From the NCBI GenBank assembly GCA_020026175.1, contig JAHHQV010000022.1:1-40247 (forward strand): a DNA stretch of 40,247 nt, given 5' to 3'. The notes under the pieces were generated by a model. The model saw only the letters and a program-made list of their open reading frames with translations, did no database searches and was not told the DNA's origin. Every line of letters starts with the position of its first letter. Within the stretch, counting starts at the first letter, position 1. The translations under genes and the position numbers were made by a program. The stretch comes from Phocaeicola sp. (lineage in GTDB: Bacteria; Bacteroidota; Bacteroidia; Bacteroidales; Bacteroidaceae). Of this stretch, positions 1 to 9,126 are shown in pieces.

Positions 1-2398
1 TTGTTTCTTCTTTTTCCATAAAGAAAGTAGCCTTTCTTCTGTTTTTATTGCAGAAGTCTGTCCATTTCACTGCAGCTCCTGTTTTGGGGTTCAAATCATA
101 ATAATATTCATCCACATATATAGTAAACGTCATACTCTGCTTGTCTTTTGGTTTCCCCTGTTCCTTCCATTTTTTAAAATAAGTCCATACAAGATGTGAA
201 AATTCCAAAGCATCCATCAACTTATATTTACCCTCATCCTTCGTAAGCTTTGAATGTGAAATATACGTCTGCTGTCCTTCATATCCCCCGTAAGTATCCG
301 AATAAGCAATACCATTGCCAGTAGTTTTGTCAATCAAGCAGCGCGAAGGATCATTTTCTGTACCATGCCATGCAAAATGAATCCACTCCATATCTCTTCC
401 TTTTATAGTAGTAAGCGGTCTGCCGTCGTTATCAACAATCTCCATTCTCCCGTTGGCAGTCTTTTTCAGAGTACCGCGAAATTTGTCGAAAGGCGTAACC
501 ATCGCAAAAGAGAATCCCCCGTCATAGTCATCTGGTATACGGCGGAAGTCAATCGTAACATTACGCGTTTCATAATGCGCATCCAGTTCATAGAAATGCT
601 GGCTTTCGGTCACCAGTCCTTCAGCTCCGGTCTGGTTTTCCTGCTCCAAGATATTTCCTCCGTTCTCGCGTGTAGCCTCCAGCTTGATATTATTTACCCC
701 TGCAATCTTTACATTATAGGTGTAATGATGGTTTCGCAGCACGTTATAGTCATTCAACTTGCTTTTGAAGTCTTCGAAGTTATTTATCTGCCTGGCATCG
801 TTTTCGCTTGTAAGCGCAGCATTACCTCCTCCCACATATCCCAAGTGTATGCGATACACCACGGTAGCTATACGCATTCGCTTGGCAGCTTCTTCCACAG
901 TCTTTACCGGTATTTGGTCAATGTTCAGGTAGGGATATTCCTCAAACGACTTGTCAGGAAACTTGTCCTTGTCTTTTCTTCTCCTCACAGGTTCCTGCGG
1001 GTTGTAGTATTCTCCGGTAACTCTGATGTAGGTAGAGTTTGCAGGAGCATACTTAAATCCCACGTTGTCTACAATAATCACATCATCTTCGTTATCAGGT
1101 TTGTTGGGTTCATATTCGTCACCAGGTTTATAAGGCACCTTAATTCCCTCTTTACCATTTTCCGTGCTTATAGTCTTTTTCTCCAGTTCGCGCATGGTAT
1201 AGGCAAAGTCAGAAAACCGGTTTGGATATACAGTCTTTTCATCTTCGGTAAAAGCCTGCTCCACCATCTGAGAAGTGACACGACTTTCATCAGGCATATT
1301 ATACTCCGTATTATACTGGCGGGCTATATCCTCAGACTCCACCTGTCTGAATCCGTTTTTTACATCATCAGACTTTATAAAATAATTTTCAAACTGATAG
1401 AAAGTAAAGGTCCATCCTCCACCTTCTATCTGGTTAAGGTTACGCTTAAACAAGATACTGTTTGCATATTCCCTCTGCAGATTGTCTTTTTCTCCCTGCC
1501 AATACAGATGCTGATTATATGGTGCATTTATCACCTGCCATGAAGTAAGTTTGAAATATGCCCCCGGAGTGGTTTTAAGTGTTCCTTCGGGGATGATGTT
1601 CACCGTTATCCTTGCATCCAGTCTGTGTGCAAACAGAGCCGAAGGCTCACCCTCTTCACCTGCTTTTCCCATAGGTTTTAGCAGGCTGTTGGTGTTGGCA
1701 TCATATGCCTTGATAGAGCCGTCTTCCTGTGTTTCAAGTTTCAACAAAGCCTGTTCTGCCTTGTCGAAATGCTTGTTAGGCAGTGTAGTATAATAGCCGC
1801 TCATGAGGTGGTGTCCCTGCATACGCTCTACGTTCACCTCTTTTCCCCCATCTGCATCGTCAGAATCTGTCACCTCAAGTTTGGCACACAAGTTATGCAA
1901 ATCAAGCAAAGTATTGGCTTTTTCACATTTCTCCAGGAGTTCGGCATCGTTTGCCACCCCCTGCACCTCAGAGTGTCCCACGTTCAACACCCCAAAGATA
2001 AAGGCCTTGTTGCTGCTTATAGCCGGCATTTTCAGTTCTCTCACAAAATAATTCTGTCCCCCCTCCTCTACTTGAGTTATGATGTCAGGAAATTCCGAAT
2101 AATACTTTCGGGTAAGAATCTTGCAGTTTTCGGGTCCTCCTTCTTTATATTCCAGCATAAACAAGTATGCAGAGTGTATATGCTGCTCTGTAGACTGGTG
2201 GTTTCCTCTGGTGCTTACAGAATGTCTGCTGAAAGCATCTGCTGCCACCGAGAGCGAAATTTCACCAGGGATACCCTCTGTCACCTCAATAGGAGCATTG
2301 GCTTGAGGAATGGCAAAATCGTCTTTGCATGCAGTCAAAGATAAAACCAGCACTGAAAAAGCCCAATACAATATGTAGAATTTATATTTTAAAATCAT
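1..2398 (-). CDS. DUF4906-type fimbrial tip/adhesin lipoprotein, 3' end beyond the window
   Basis: The reading frame runs without a stop from an ATG at 2398 to the left edge, giving 799 residues and continuing outside. The N-terminus is a lipoprotein signal with lipobox LTAC (Cys24), so the product should reach the outer membrane. Near the window edge (about residues 757-767) is an IYVDEYYY segment followed by a W-x-D-F and an Arg pair, which I associate with the DUF4906 family of large fimbria-linked Bacteroidales proteins. Arginines at about 58 and 64 follow a short beta-like stretch, as in the other subunits. It is the last visible gene of the fimbrial operon, 38 bases after the preceding stop. 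Its size and position suggest a tip adhesin; this role is inferred. The true C-terminus is not visible. Confidence 0.8.
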   Translation of the reverse strand, partial: MILKYKFYILYWAFSVLVLSLTACKDDFAIPQANAPIEVTEGIPGEISLSVAADAFSRHSVSTRGNHQSTEQHIHSAYLFMLEYKEGGPENCKILTRKYYSEFPDIITQVEEGGQNYFVRELKMPAISSNKAFIFGVLNVGHSEVQGVANDAELLEKCEKANTLLDLHNLCAKLEVTDSDDADGGKEVNVERMQGHHLMSGYYTTLPNKHFDKAEQALLKLETQEDGSIKAYDANTNSLLKPMGKAGEEGEPSALFAHRLDARITVNIIPEGTLKTTPGAYFKLTSWQVINAPYNQHLYWQGEKDNLQREYANSILFKRNLNQIEGGGWTFTFYQFENYFIKSDDVKNGFRQVESEDIARQYNTEYNMPDESRVTSQMVEQAFTEDEKTVYPNRFSDFAYTMRELEKKTISTENGKEGIKVPYKPGDEYEPNKPDNEDDVIIVDNVGFKYAPANSTYIRVTGEYYNPQEPVRRRKDKDKFPDKSFEEYPYLNIDQIPVKTVEEAAKRMRIATVVYRIHLGYVGGGNAALTSENDARQINNFEDFKSKLNDYNVLRNHHYTYNVKIAGVNNIKLEATRENGGNILEQENQTGAEGLVTESQHFYELDAHYETRNVTIDFRRIPDDYDGGFSFAMVTPFDKFRGTLKKTANGRMEIVDNDGRPLTTIKGRDMEWIHFAWHGTENDPSRCLIDKTTGNGIAYSDTYGGYEGQQTYISHSKLTKDEGKYKLMDALEFSHLVWTYFKKWKEQGKPKDKQSMTFTIYVDEYYYDLNPKTGAAVKWTDFCNKNRRKATFFMEKEET

Positions 2399-2436
2399 AA
2401 AAGTGTTGTAAAAAAAACAGATGATAAAACTATTAA

Positions 2437-3648
2437 TCATTCAAACGAAGGAATATCGTTTATTACTATCTCATACCATGGTACAGATAAGACCTGCAAC
2501 TCCATTGTATTAGTAGTAGTGTTTACTATACAGTTAAGCCTGTATGTATAATTTCTCAGCAGGCCATGATGTTTCTTTCCGAAGTTCGAGCTTTTGTCAT
2601 ACAGCCGTGCCGTAGCCTTTTTGTAGAGGACTCCATAATCTTTATGAGTATAATGATATTTCACCTCTATCAGCGGGTCGTGCTCTATGTTTATTCCTCC
2701 TTTCTGCAAGCTATATACATAATATCGCACCGGCGGGCTTGTCTTGACCATATTTCCTCCTTTCCATGTGAAGCGGCATAAAACATTATGGTCTTCATTC
2801 TGTTGCTCTACCAATTCCAGTTTTGGATTGGTGTTGCTGCCTGAGTAATAAGGATATTGGGTAAGGCTTCCTATAAAAGGATACTGGTTAGTGTCTTCGT
2901 TTTTAATTACCATATCCTCTTTGATTTCTACTACGTTATCCTCCCACACATATCTTCTATTGTTGAACAGCCTTGACTGTTGGTTCAGTCCCGAAATCTT
3001 TATTTCATCTATAATGACACAATCTGAATTCTTGTGGTTCTGCCATACGAAAGAAAACCATATACGACAATATATACGTTCCATCTTAATGCTTATTTTA
3101 TCAGTCACCCCATCATTCAAGCTCAAATATCCTGCCATCACCGGATTGTCTACCACCCTTGAGTCACTTTTGCCGGCTATTTCGTTCAACTTTACATTAT
3201 AGGTACAATCTTTCCACTTGCTAATATCTTTCTCATTCATAAGTTGGTTCTTGAGCTGTGTATCATTCATATTAGCCAGAGCAAAAATCTGTGTAGTATT
3301 GTCGAAAAACTCAGATTTGAGGTTCAACACACTGTAAGATTTGCCTGTATGGATAGCCTTGTCACTAAGGTCAATTTCTTGATACCACACCATTCTATCG
3401 TTCTTGAATATGGCATACATCAGTGAACTCACGTCTCCCTCTTCTTCGCGCACGGCAGACTTCTCCGCAACAGTCCTTCTCTCCAACTCTACAGGTGCCA
3501 TCGAAAAATTGAACGACAACTCCACCGTCTCAGGCCGTTGTTCGCTCATTTCGCTGTCAATGTTCTTCAGGCTCTCTTTGTGGCAAGATATAGTTCCGCA
3601 CAGCATAGCAGCCCAAAGCATCATTTCTGTTATTCTATAAAACTTCAT
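2437..3648 (-). CDS. Fimbrillin-like accessory lipoprotein (possible minor or tip subunit)
   Basis: A 403-residue lipoprotein with signal peptide and lipobox TISC (Cys22). A beta-like segment at about residues 41-50 (TVELSFNFSM) is followed by an Arg-Arg pair at 57-58, the layout seen in Mfa1-type subunits before their processing site. The C-terminus carries a V-x4-W motif (VLSVPW, Trp391), shared with the neighbouring subunits. The start codon overlaps the end of the upstream gene by 14 bases in another frame, which points to translational coupling; an AAGGAAAT stretch precedes the ATG. I cannot name a specific family. The operon position resembles the accessory subunits encoded after the anchor in Porphyromonas fimbrial loci (FimC-E, Mfa3-5), so a minor shaft or tip role is inferred. 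Confidence 0.75.
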   Translation of the reverse strand: MKFYRITEMMLWAAMLCGTISCHKESLKNIDSEMSEQRPETVELSFNFSMAPVELERRTVAEKSAVREEEGDVSSLMYAIFKNDRMVWYQEIDLSDKAIHTGKSYSVLNLKSEFFDNTTQIFALANMNDTQLKNQLMNEKDISKWKDCTYNVKLNEIAGKSDSRVVDNPVMAGYLSLNDGVTDKISIKMERIYCRIWFSFVWQNHKNSDCVIIDEIKISGLNQQSRLFNNRRYVWEDNVVEIKEDMVIKNEDTNQYPFIGSLTQYPYYSGSNTNPKLELVEQQNEDHNVLCRFTWKGGNMVKTSPPVRYYVYSLQKGGINIEHDPLIEVKYHYTHKDYGVLYKKATARLYDKSSNFGKKHHGLLRNYTYRLNCIVNTTTNTMELQVLSVPWYEIVINDIPSFE

Positions 3649-4864
3649 ATTTCCTTATTTTTATAGGGTTTTGATGAATTTCCTCATCCCATTCCGGTGT
3701 GACAACAGATTCTTTCCAAATATCAAAATCAACTTCAATCTTGAAACTATTGATTGCTAATCTTAATATCAGATTGTCATTTCTTCTCAAATAAGGCAAG
3801 GCTATTTCGCTTACTCGTCCGTCGCTCAAAGCTACAATCATTTTGGTAGTACGGTTACCATCATCATCAGTCACCCCCTCCTGCTCATCTGGAGATGATG
3901 CTTTATTGCCATATGAGTTTTGACACAGATAAAAGTGTGTAACATAGTCGGGATTTTCTCTATCTGACGAAGAAAGAGCTTTGTCATTCTTTATTTCCAC
4001 TTCCGAAATGTCATTTATAATCATCGTTTCATTCTTCGACATAGCCTTCAGGTCCAGTTTCAAGTCTTTGTTCCACACATAGTTATCTATTGTGGTATTT
4101 CCTGCCAACTCCCAATACTCACATCTATCACCATTTGTTTCCCACAAAGGCAAAGCACTGCCATCGGCATTGAAGTTGAAGATCTTCAGCATGACAATTT
4201 TCAGCGCAACTGCCGAAGTCTGAGCACCCTTACCTGTCATATCGTATTCACCTTTCACATAGGCCTGCACTGTAATTTTCCCTAAAGAGCGGAATACCGG
4301 TATCTCGACTATTCTATTTGTTTTCTTCAGCATGTCCGGATAAAGAAACACCTCGTCAGCCGTTCCGTCGTTATGGCTATCATTAGAGACACCATCCACA
4401 TAAGCCTCAAAGCAGTTGCTCATAGGCAAGCCAGTGTCATATACATCAGCCATAGGTGTATTCTGATATATTAAAAGCGATTTCAGACGTTCCTCCGGAC
4501 ACTTCGGTACAAGCACTTCCTTTATGTTAGCAGGAGGGTTTACAAACAGATAGAATCTCTTCTTCCCTCTATCGTGAATAGGCATATTCAACTGGTAAGT
4601 GCCGCTTTCTCCTCCTTTTACCCCTGTATCAAACATATAGTCGGGCGAAGTAGGATAGTTGTCGTCAAAGGCATATGCATAGATCGATTTAATTTCCCTT
4701 TCTTTTATGTCAGTCTGCCCTGTCTCAGCATTGCGCGATGACACAGAGAGTTCGAGCAAAAACTTTTCGCCTTGCATATCATCGTTGCCGTATTCATCAC
4801 TGCCACACGAAGCCATCAACCCCAACACACAGAAACAAGTCAAAAAACAATATAATTTGTTCAT
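3635..4864 (-). CDS. Fimbrillin-like accessory lipoprotein
   Basis: A 409-residue lipoprotein; the signal peptide ends in lipobox MASC (Cys20). After an acidic linker comes a beta-like stretch FLLELSVSS and Arg44, the same arrangement as the presumed processing site of the fimbrillins. Two predicted domains rich in short beta strands follow. A VDFDIW motif lies near the C-terminus, related to the V-x4-W motif of the other subunits, but here about 25 residues follow it. The gene starts 15 bases after the anchor gene stop and overlaps the next gene by 14 bases, so it belongs to the same operon. The role is probably an accessory subunit between shaft and tip. This rests on context and fold resemblance, not on a recognised named family. 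Confidence 0.75.
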   Translation of the reverse strand: MNKLYCFLTCFCVLGLMASCGSDEYGNDDMQGEKFLLELSVSSRNAETGQTDIKEREIKSIYAYAFDDNYPTSPDYMFDTGVKGGESGTYQLNMPIHDRGKKRFYLFVNPPANIKEVLVPKCPEERLKSLLIYQNTPMADVYDTGLPMSNCFEAYVDGVSNDSHNDGTADEVFLYPDMLKKTNRIVEIPVFRSLGKITVQAYVKGEYDMTGKGAQTSAVALKIVMLKIFNFNADGSALPLWETNGDRCEYWELAGNTTIDNYVWNKDLKLDLKAMSKNETMIINDISEVEIKNDKALSSSDRENPDYVTHFYLCQNSYGNKASSPDEQEGVTDDDGNRTTKMIVALSDGRVSEIALPYLRRNDNLILRLAINSFKIEVDFDIWKESVVTPEWDEEIHQNPIKIRKYEVL

Positions 4865-4879
4865 ATACCGTATTTAAAT

Positions 4880-5875
4880 TTAGAAATCACCATTCTGTAT
4901 ACGGACAGTCCATCCGTTCACTTTAACTTTCACCACCATGTAGTTTGCATCAAGGAAAAAGATCAAGGCATATTCATCCTGCCTGTCAAGATACTCCTGC
5001 GCAGACATGTCGTGTCCTTCCATCTTGGTGAGCAGCAGATATTTTATCAAGTCAATGTTTATCAGTTCATCACCATCCTTTTTCTGTATCTTCAGCTTCA
5101 CGTCGGCATTCTCCATCAGACGCATAGTATTCAGTTCGGCCACCACTACCGATACACCGTCCTTATTTGCAGACACATCTCCGTCGGCCTTGAAATAAGG
5201 CTGATACCCTATCTTATCATCCTTCAGCAGAGCATTGTCAAAATTAAGAAATCCGTTGGCAGCAGTAAGCTGAAACATAAGGTTGTCCTTGTTCAAAGCC
5301 TTTGCTCCGTCTGACTGCAACACAATCCTCATCTTGTTAGTGTCCTTTGTCATGTCCATAGTTACAGTCTTTGGCTTCAGCGGACACAAGTCTACTTCTG
5401 TTTCGGCATGCCACAGCGGAGCCAGTTCCTTTCTCTGTACATAATCCACTCCGTCAAGTCCTCCCGCCTTTTCTCTCATCATCATCACTTTCAGGTCTTT
5501 AGAAGTACTTTCTCCCTCTTTCAGCTGAGCAGAATATCTGTAAAAATCAGAATCAAATCCTGCCCAAGCTATCATGTGATACTTTCCTCCCGGCAAAGAC
5601 GGCAATTCCATAGTCTGCTTGTCAGTCATGGTTTCCGTATCACGGCTGATGCAAGACACAAAACGGTCGTTCTCATCGAATATATATAAATCTACATGCT
5701 TGGCCTCTACAGTAAAGGCATCCACATACTTCATGTTCATGGTGTAAGTAAACTTCACATAGTTTACGCAAGGAGGTAAATCCTCTGTAATTGTATTGCA
5801 AGCACATAGGGCTGCAAATGCCATCATAACGATAATCCACTTCGAAAATATTTTCTTATACATCTTTACATTCAT
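4880..5875 (-). CDS. FimB/Mfa2-family fimbrial anchor lipoprotein
   Basis: A 331-residue lipoprotein with lipobox LCAC (Cys26), then the EDLPPC sequence and a VDLYIFDENDRFV stretch typical of the FimB/Mfa2 family. These proteins anchor type V fimbriae in the outer membrane and limit fibre length. Unlike every other structural subunit here, there is no arginine after the first beta strand, which fits a base subunit that is not proteolytically opened. The C-terminus has the shared V-x4-W motif with Trp nine residues from the end (VKVNGW). I chose the ATG at 5875, ten bases after the upstream stop and preceded by AAGG. A longer frame from 5908 would overlap the upstream gene and add an unlikely leader before the signal peptide; ATG 5863 is also possible. 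Confidence 0.88.
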   Translation of the reverse strand: MNVKMYKKIFSKWIIVMMAFAALCACNTITEDLPPCVNYVKFTYTMNMKYVDAFTVEAKHVDLYIFDENDRFVSCISRDTETMTDKQTMELPSLPGGKYHMIAWAGFDSDFYRYSAQLKEGESTSKDLKVMMMREKAGGLDGVDYVQRKELAPLWHAETEVDLCPLKPKTVTMDMTKDTNKMRIVLQSDGAKALNKDNLMFQLTAANGFLNFDNALLKDDKIGYQPYFKADGDVSANKDGVSVVVAELNTMRLMENADVKLKIQKKDGDELINIDLIKYLLLTKMEGHDMSAQEYLDRQDEYALIFFLDANYMVVKVKVNGWTVRIQNGDF

Positions 5876-5885
5876 AGCCTTATGT

Positions 5886-7439
5886 TTAAATTTCATAATC
5901 ATATACACGGTTCACCCAGTCACTTACTTTTACTTTCACATCCAACATCAAAGGAAGTTCGTCAGGAGTTTCACCAGCTGGCTTCCATACACTGCTTCCT
6001 GTCGGTTCTTCGGGATATCCCAAAGAGTTTACACTACTGATAGATAATTTATATATATTGTTTCTCACTACGGCAAACTCCATCTTGCCCATCACATTAT
6101 TGTTGCCGTTGTCCCTATGTCTGTTCCAATAAGAATACCACGCATAAAACTTTCCGTTGTCAGCCTTGGTGAATTTTCGTGCCTTACATTGGGCTATCTC
6201 CTTGTCTGAACCGTTCCATGCTTCAGGATTTTCAATCATATTGTCTGCTTTCAAATCATCTTTCAAGACATCAAGACTTTTATAGATTTTTTTCTCTCCT
6301 CCCTTAGTCTGATAATAATAAACATCATTCTGACCTTTAAATTCAGGATCCGTAAATTCAAATTCAGCTTTAAACAAAATTCCTGTAGATAGTTTGTTCA
6401 CTTGAGTTTCAATCCCCGGCAAGGTGTTTTCTGTCAGATAGAATATCTTGCTTTCATGTTCAGGCAGAGGACTGTATCTTACTTTGTCAATACTTTCATC
6501 TCTATTGATAATTTCAGTGTTAGAGAAGAAATTATTTTTTATTCTAGTTTGAAAACTATTAGAAGGTTTATCCAAAAGAAACCATTTATCAGACCAGTTA
6601 GCATCAGCCACATAATTGTTCTCATCTTCAGATGCATAAAAGGTTTTGTCCAAACCTTTCTCGTCAAAAGAAATGGTCTTGAAGAGATAAAAATCCCTGC
6701 TGATATTTACTGGAGCTACATGAGTAAACTTGACTTCTATTTCTACATCCTTCTCAGGCACATGGCCTGAAGACAAAGAAAGATTGTACGGACTATTGCG
6801 TGGAATATAATCTATACGTGCGCACACACGCTGAACATTTATCAATGCTTGATTTTTTCTGCCTACTTTAACCTCAACATCAAACTCTGACTTACCGGCA
6901 GTATGTGCATTGGTCATCATAAAAGAATTATCAGTGGATATTTCGTTTAATTTTTCAATAGCTGACAACCTCACAGAATAATCACTTAATTTCTGCCATG
7001 ATGCCCCTGGCTTTAAATTTTCCTTTAGCTTTAGAAAAAGAGGTGGATTGGCAATGGCTACTATACGATAATATCCCGGATTGACCTTTATCACTCCTTT
7101 CCACAATGTAGAAGAGTTCGCTTCCACTTTTACCAACTTATCTATAATGTATCTTTGACTTATAACAGTCGGGGCATTGATTCCATTAACCATCTCACCC
7201 ATAATAATCATCGCACTGCTAACTGTGTTTTCAGCATCAGTTCCTTCCATCGTGGGAGGATTATCAAAATCATTAGCCCTTGATGTAGTTTGCGGAAGAG
7301 AAAAAAGCACAGTCAGTTCTGCCAGTTCAGTCTTCCCGTCATTATTATCCGAGGAGAAACCACTTCCTTCTATGTTTTCTTTCGAACAGGAAAAACATAT
7401 CAGGCAGCAAGCTAAAATTAGAGTGAAAATTTTGTTCAT
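5886..7439 (-). CDS. Mfa1/FimA-like fimbrillin, second copy
   Basis: A 517-residue lipoprotein from the ATG at 7439; the upstream in-frame extension to 7490 lies before the signal peptide and is discarded. The lipobox is CFSC (Cys18). A beta-like stretch (LAELTVLFSL) is followed by Arg54-Ala55, matching the Arg/Ala processing site of Porphyromonas FimA and Mfa1. The C-terminal region has the fimbrillin C-domain signature GxMEFAVVRNNIYKLSI and the final VKVSDW motif with Trp nine residues from the end. Mid-protein features (NSFMMTNA, then VQRVCARID) are shared with the gene upstream, so the two are paralogs. It lies 89 bases after the major fimbrillin gene, behind a hairpin, and ten bases before the anchor gene. 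It may be a second shaft subunit or an adaptor to the anchor. Confidence 0.87.
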   Translation of the reverse strand: MNKIFTLILACCLICFSCSKENIEGSGFSSDNNDGKTELAELTVLFSLPQTTSRANDFDNPPTMEGTDAENTVSSAMIIMGEMVNGINAPTVISQRYIIDKLVKVEANSSTLWKGVIKVNPGYYRIVAIANPPLFLKLKENLKPGASWQKLSDYSVRLSAIEKLNEISTDNSFMMTNAHTAGKSEFDVEVKVGRKNQALINVQRVCARIDYIPRNSPYNLSLSSGHVPEKDVEIEVKFTHVAPVNISRDFYLFKTISFDEKGLDKTFYASEDENNYVADANWSDKWFLLDKPSNSFQTRIKNNFFSNTEIINRDESIDKVRYSPLPEHESKIFYLTENTLPGIETQVNKLSTGILFKAEFEFTDPEFKGQNDVYYYQTKGGEKKIYKSLDVLKDDLKADNMIENPEAWNGSDKEIAQCKARKFTKADNGKFYAWYSYWNRHRDNGNNNVMGKMEFAVVRNNIYKLSISSVNSLGYPEEPTGSSVWKPAGETPDELPLMLDVKVKVSDWVNRVYDYEI

Positions 7440-7462
7440 ATTAATATCTCTGAGAAAAGGAT

Positions 7463-7498
7463 AAAACCAGTTGCAGTATTTAACCTGCAACCAGTTTT
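7463..7498 (-). terminator. Intercistronic hairpin between the two fimbrillin genes
   Basis: In the minus-strand RNA, 7498-7485 pairs with 7476-7463 over 14 positions, including two G-U wobbles, around an 8-base loop. The same DNA read on the plus strand would contain two C-A mismatches, so the fold favours the sense transcript. The stem ends in A4/U4. It could act as a leaky terminator or as a 3' stabiliser giving more major fimbrillin than downstream subunits. Confidence 0.6.
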
Positions 7499-7528
7499 TA
7501 ATGGATTAACTCTATTGATTATAAAAAA

Positions 7529-9085
7529 TTAGAATTCAATATTATTATTACGTACAGTCCAAGGCATAACCTTAACCAATACTTCAAGCATTGTATCTGG
7601 GTTTTCATCTGGAGTGTTAGGGTCTGGATTTTCAGGAGTATTAGAACCTATACCAGTTACTTTACCAATAGTCATCTTATACCAGTTGTTACGTACTACA
7701 CCAAATTCCATCTCACCCATTACAGAAGGATTATTATTATTGATATGGCGAATCCAATAAGGATAATAGCAAACACCATTTACATACTTAGTTGCACCTA
7801 CCAAAGCAAATTCTTCAACAGTACTTCCGTCACTAAAAGTTATAGTTTTTGTTTCATCAACATATGTCTTAGGGAAATCATTGTCTTTACTCAATTCATC
7901 CCAGTTGTATAATTTACCCTTAAAGCGATATACATTTCCAGTAACTCCTTTACGCAAATATTGAGCCTTATAATACAAACCTGTAGTGTAGGCATTCATC
8001 TGCTGATCTTTAATCATTGTATTTTCTAAAGTATAGAAAAGTTTGCTTGTTTCAGCTTTTGAAAGATCTCTCCAGTCGATGTTGGCAGCTTCTTTATTTG
8101 CAGTATTTGCATCAAAGAACTTTGTCGCATAGAAATTATTATCTACAAAATTTCCTTCGACTTTATTGTTATCAAAATTACCATCTACTATATAGTCATT
8201 GTCAGCATTTGCACGAACTTGCTTTATAGGATAAAAAGACTTGTTACCGTTTATCAAAGCTACATGAGTGAATTTAACCTTATCACCTGTTGTAGTTGTA
8301 TTTTTACCATCAGCATTTACCTTGACAACATCCTTCTCATAATCTTTTGTACTTTCCTCCAACTTTGCTACAACTCTTTCTACCGGTACAACAACTGTAG
8401 TAGGATTGTCTTTAGTTCCTTGGATATCAACTCCTACAGTACCATCAAGATTAAAATTATAATCATTTTTATCTTTTGGATCAACATTTGTCAAAGGAGT
8501 ACCATTAGCATCAATATTACGGATATTGAAAGCATTTGTCATAAGGAAATTATTAGATGTAGAAATTTTTTCTACTTTAGTCTTAGCATCATTACCCCAT
8601 TCTACAAGAGTACGCAAGTTATTAGTTGCAAAAGTACCCTCTCCAACTTTTCCCATAGTATTCTTGTCATACAATACTTTACCACTAATAGTAGTAGCAC
8701 CATTAACTATTGCAACAACTTTACTTTCACCCGCCTTTACTTTAAAAGCTGGAGTTGTGTAAACTGTTGACTTGTCTGTATTACTCGGATTTGGTTTTGT
8801 AGGTACCAATTGATTTTCAGTATAACTTTCAGCAGCAGTCAATTTACCATCTTTACCCCATACATAGATAACCAAGTTGCTGACTTTTTGTTCTTCATTT
8901 GTTCCATGATCTAAATTTCCACCACTGATAGCTCTGCTACCATTAGCATTAGGCATAGAGATAGAAAGTGCCATATAGGCATTACCTTCCGATACATTTT
9001 CACCATTAGAAACAACATCATCTTTACTACAAGCAGACATTCCAACCATAATCATGCTTGCAAACAAAAATTTGTTCATACTCAT
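7529..9085 (-). CDS. Mfa1/FimA-like major fimbrillin lipoprotein
   Basis: A 518-residue lipoprotein with lipobox MSAC (Cys19). A beta-like stretch YMALSISM precedes Arg51-Ala52, the likely proteolytic site that exposes the acceptor groove for donor-strand assembly in type V fimbriae. The following N-domain contains VSNLVIYVWG. The C-domain has GEMEFGVVRNNWYKMTIGKV, a proline/asparagine-rich loop, and a terminal VKVMPW motif with Trp nine residues from the end. This is the first fimbrillin gene after the DUF3575 and DUF3868 genes, and the hairpin just behind it fits a highly expressed shaft protein. ATG 9079 is an equally possible start. The assignment as major subunit is inferred from position and family. 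Confidence 0.9.
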   Translation of the reverse strand: MSMNKFLFASMIMVGMSACSKDDVVSNGENVSEGNAYMALSISMPNANGSRAISGGNLDHGTNEEQKVSNLVIYVWGKDGKLTAAESYTENQLVPTKPNPSNTDKSTVYTTPAFKVKAGESKVVAIVNGATTISGKVLYDKNTMGKVGEGTFATNNLRTLVEWGNDAKTKVEKISTSNNFLMTNAFNIRNIDANGTPLTNVDPKDKNDYNFNLDGTVGVDIQGTKDNPTTVVVPVERVVAKLEESTKDYEKDVVKVNADGKNTTTTGDKVKFTHVALINGNKSFYPIKQVRANADNDYIVDGNFDNNKVEGNFVDNNFYATKFFDANTANKEAANIDWRDLSKAETSKLFYTLENTMIKDQQMNAYTTGLYYKAQYLRKGVTGNVYRFKGKLYNWDELSKDNDFPKTYVDETKTITFSDGSTVEEFALVGATKYVNGVCYYPYWIRHINNNNPSVMGEMEFGVVRNNWYKMTIGKVTGIGSNTPENPDPNTPDENPDTMLEVLVKVMPWTVRNNNIEF

Positions 9086-9126
9086 TAGTTAATTTTTAAG
9101 TTTTAAAAAATTATTATTCAGTTAGT

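Noticed and set aside
365..1543. Long open frame on the plus strand, 392 codons, opposite the DUF4906 gene
   Set aside because: It has no recognisable domain and lies antisense to a frame with a lipoprotein signal and DUF4906-like motifs; it is a shadow frame.
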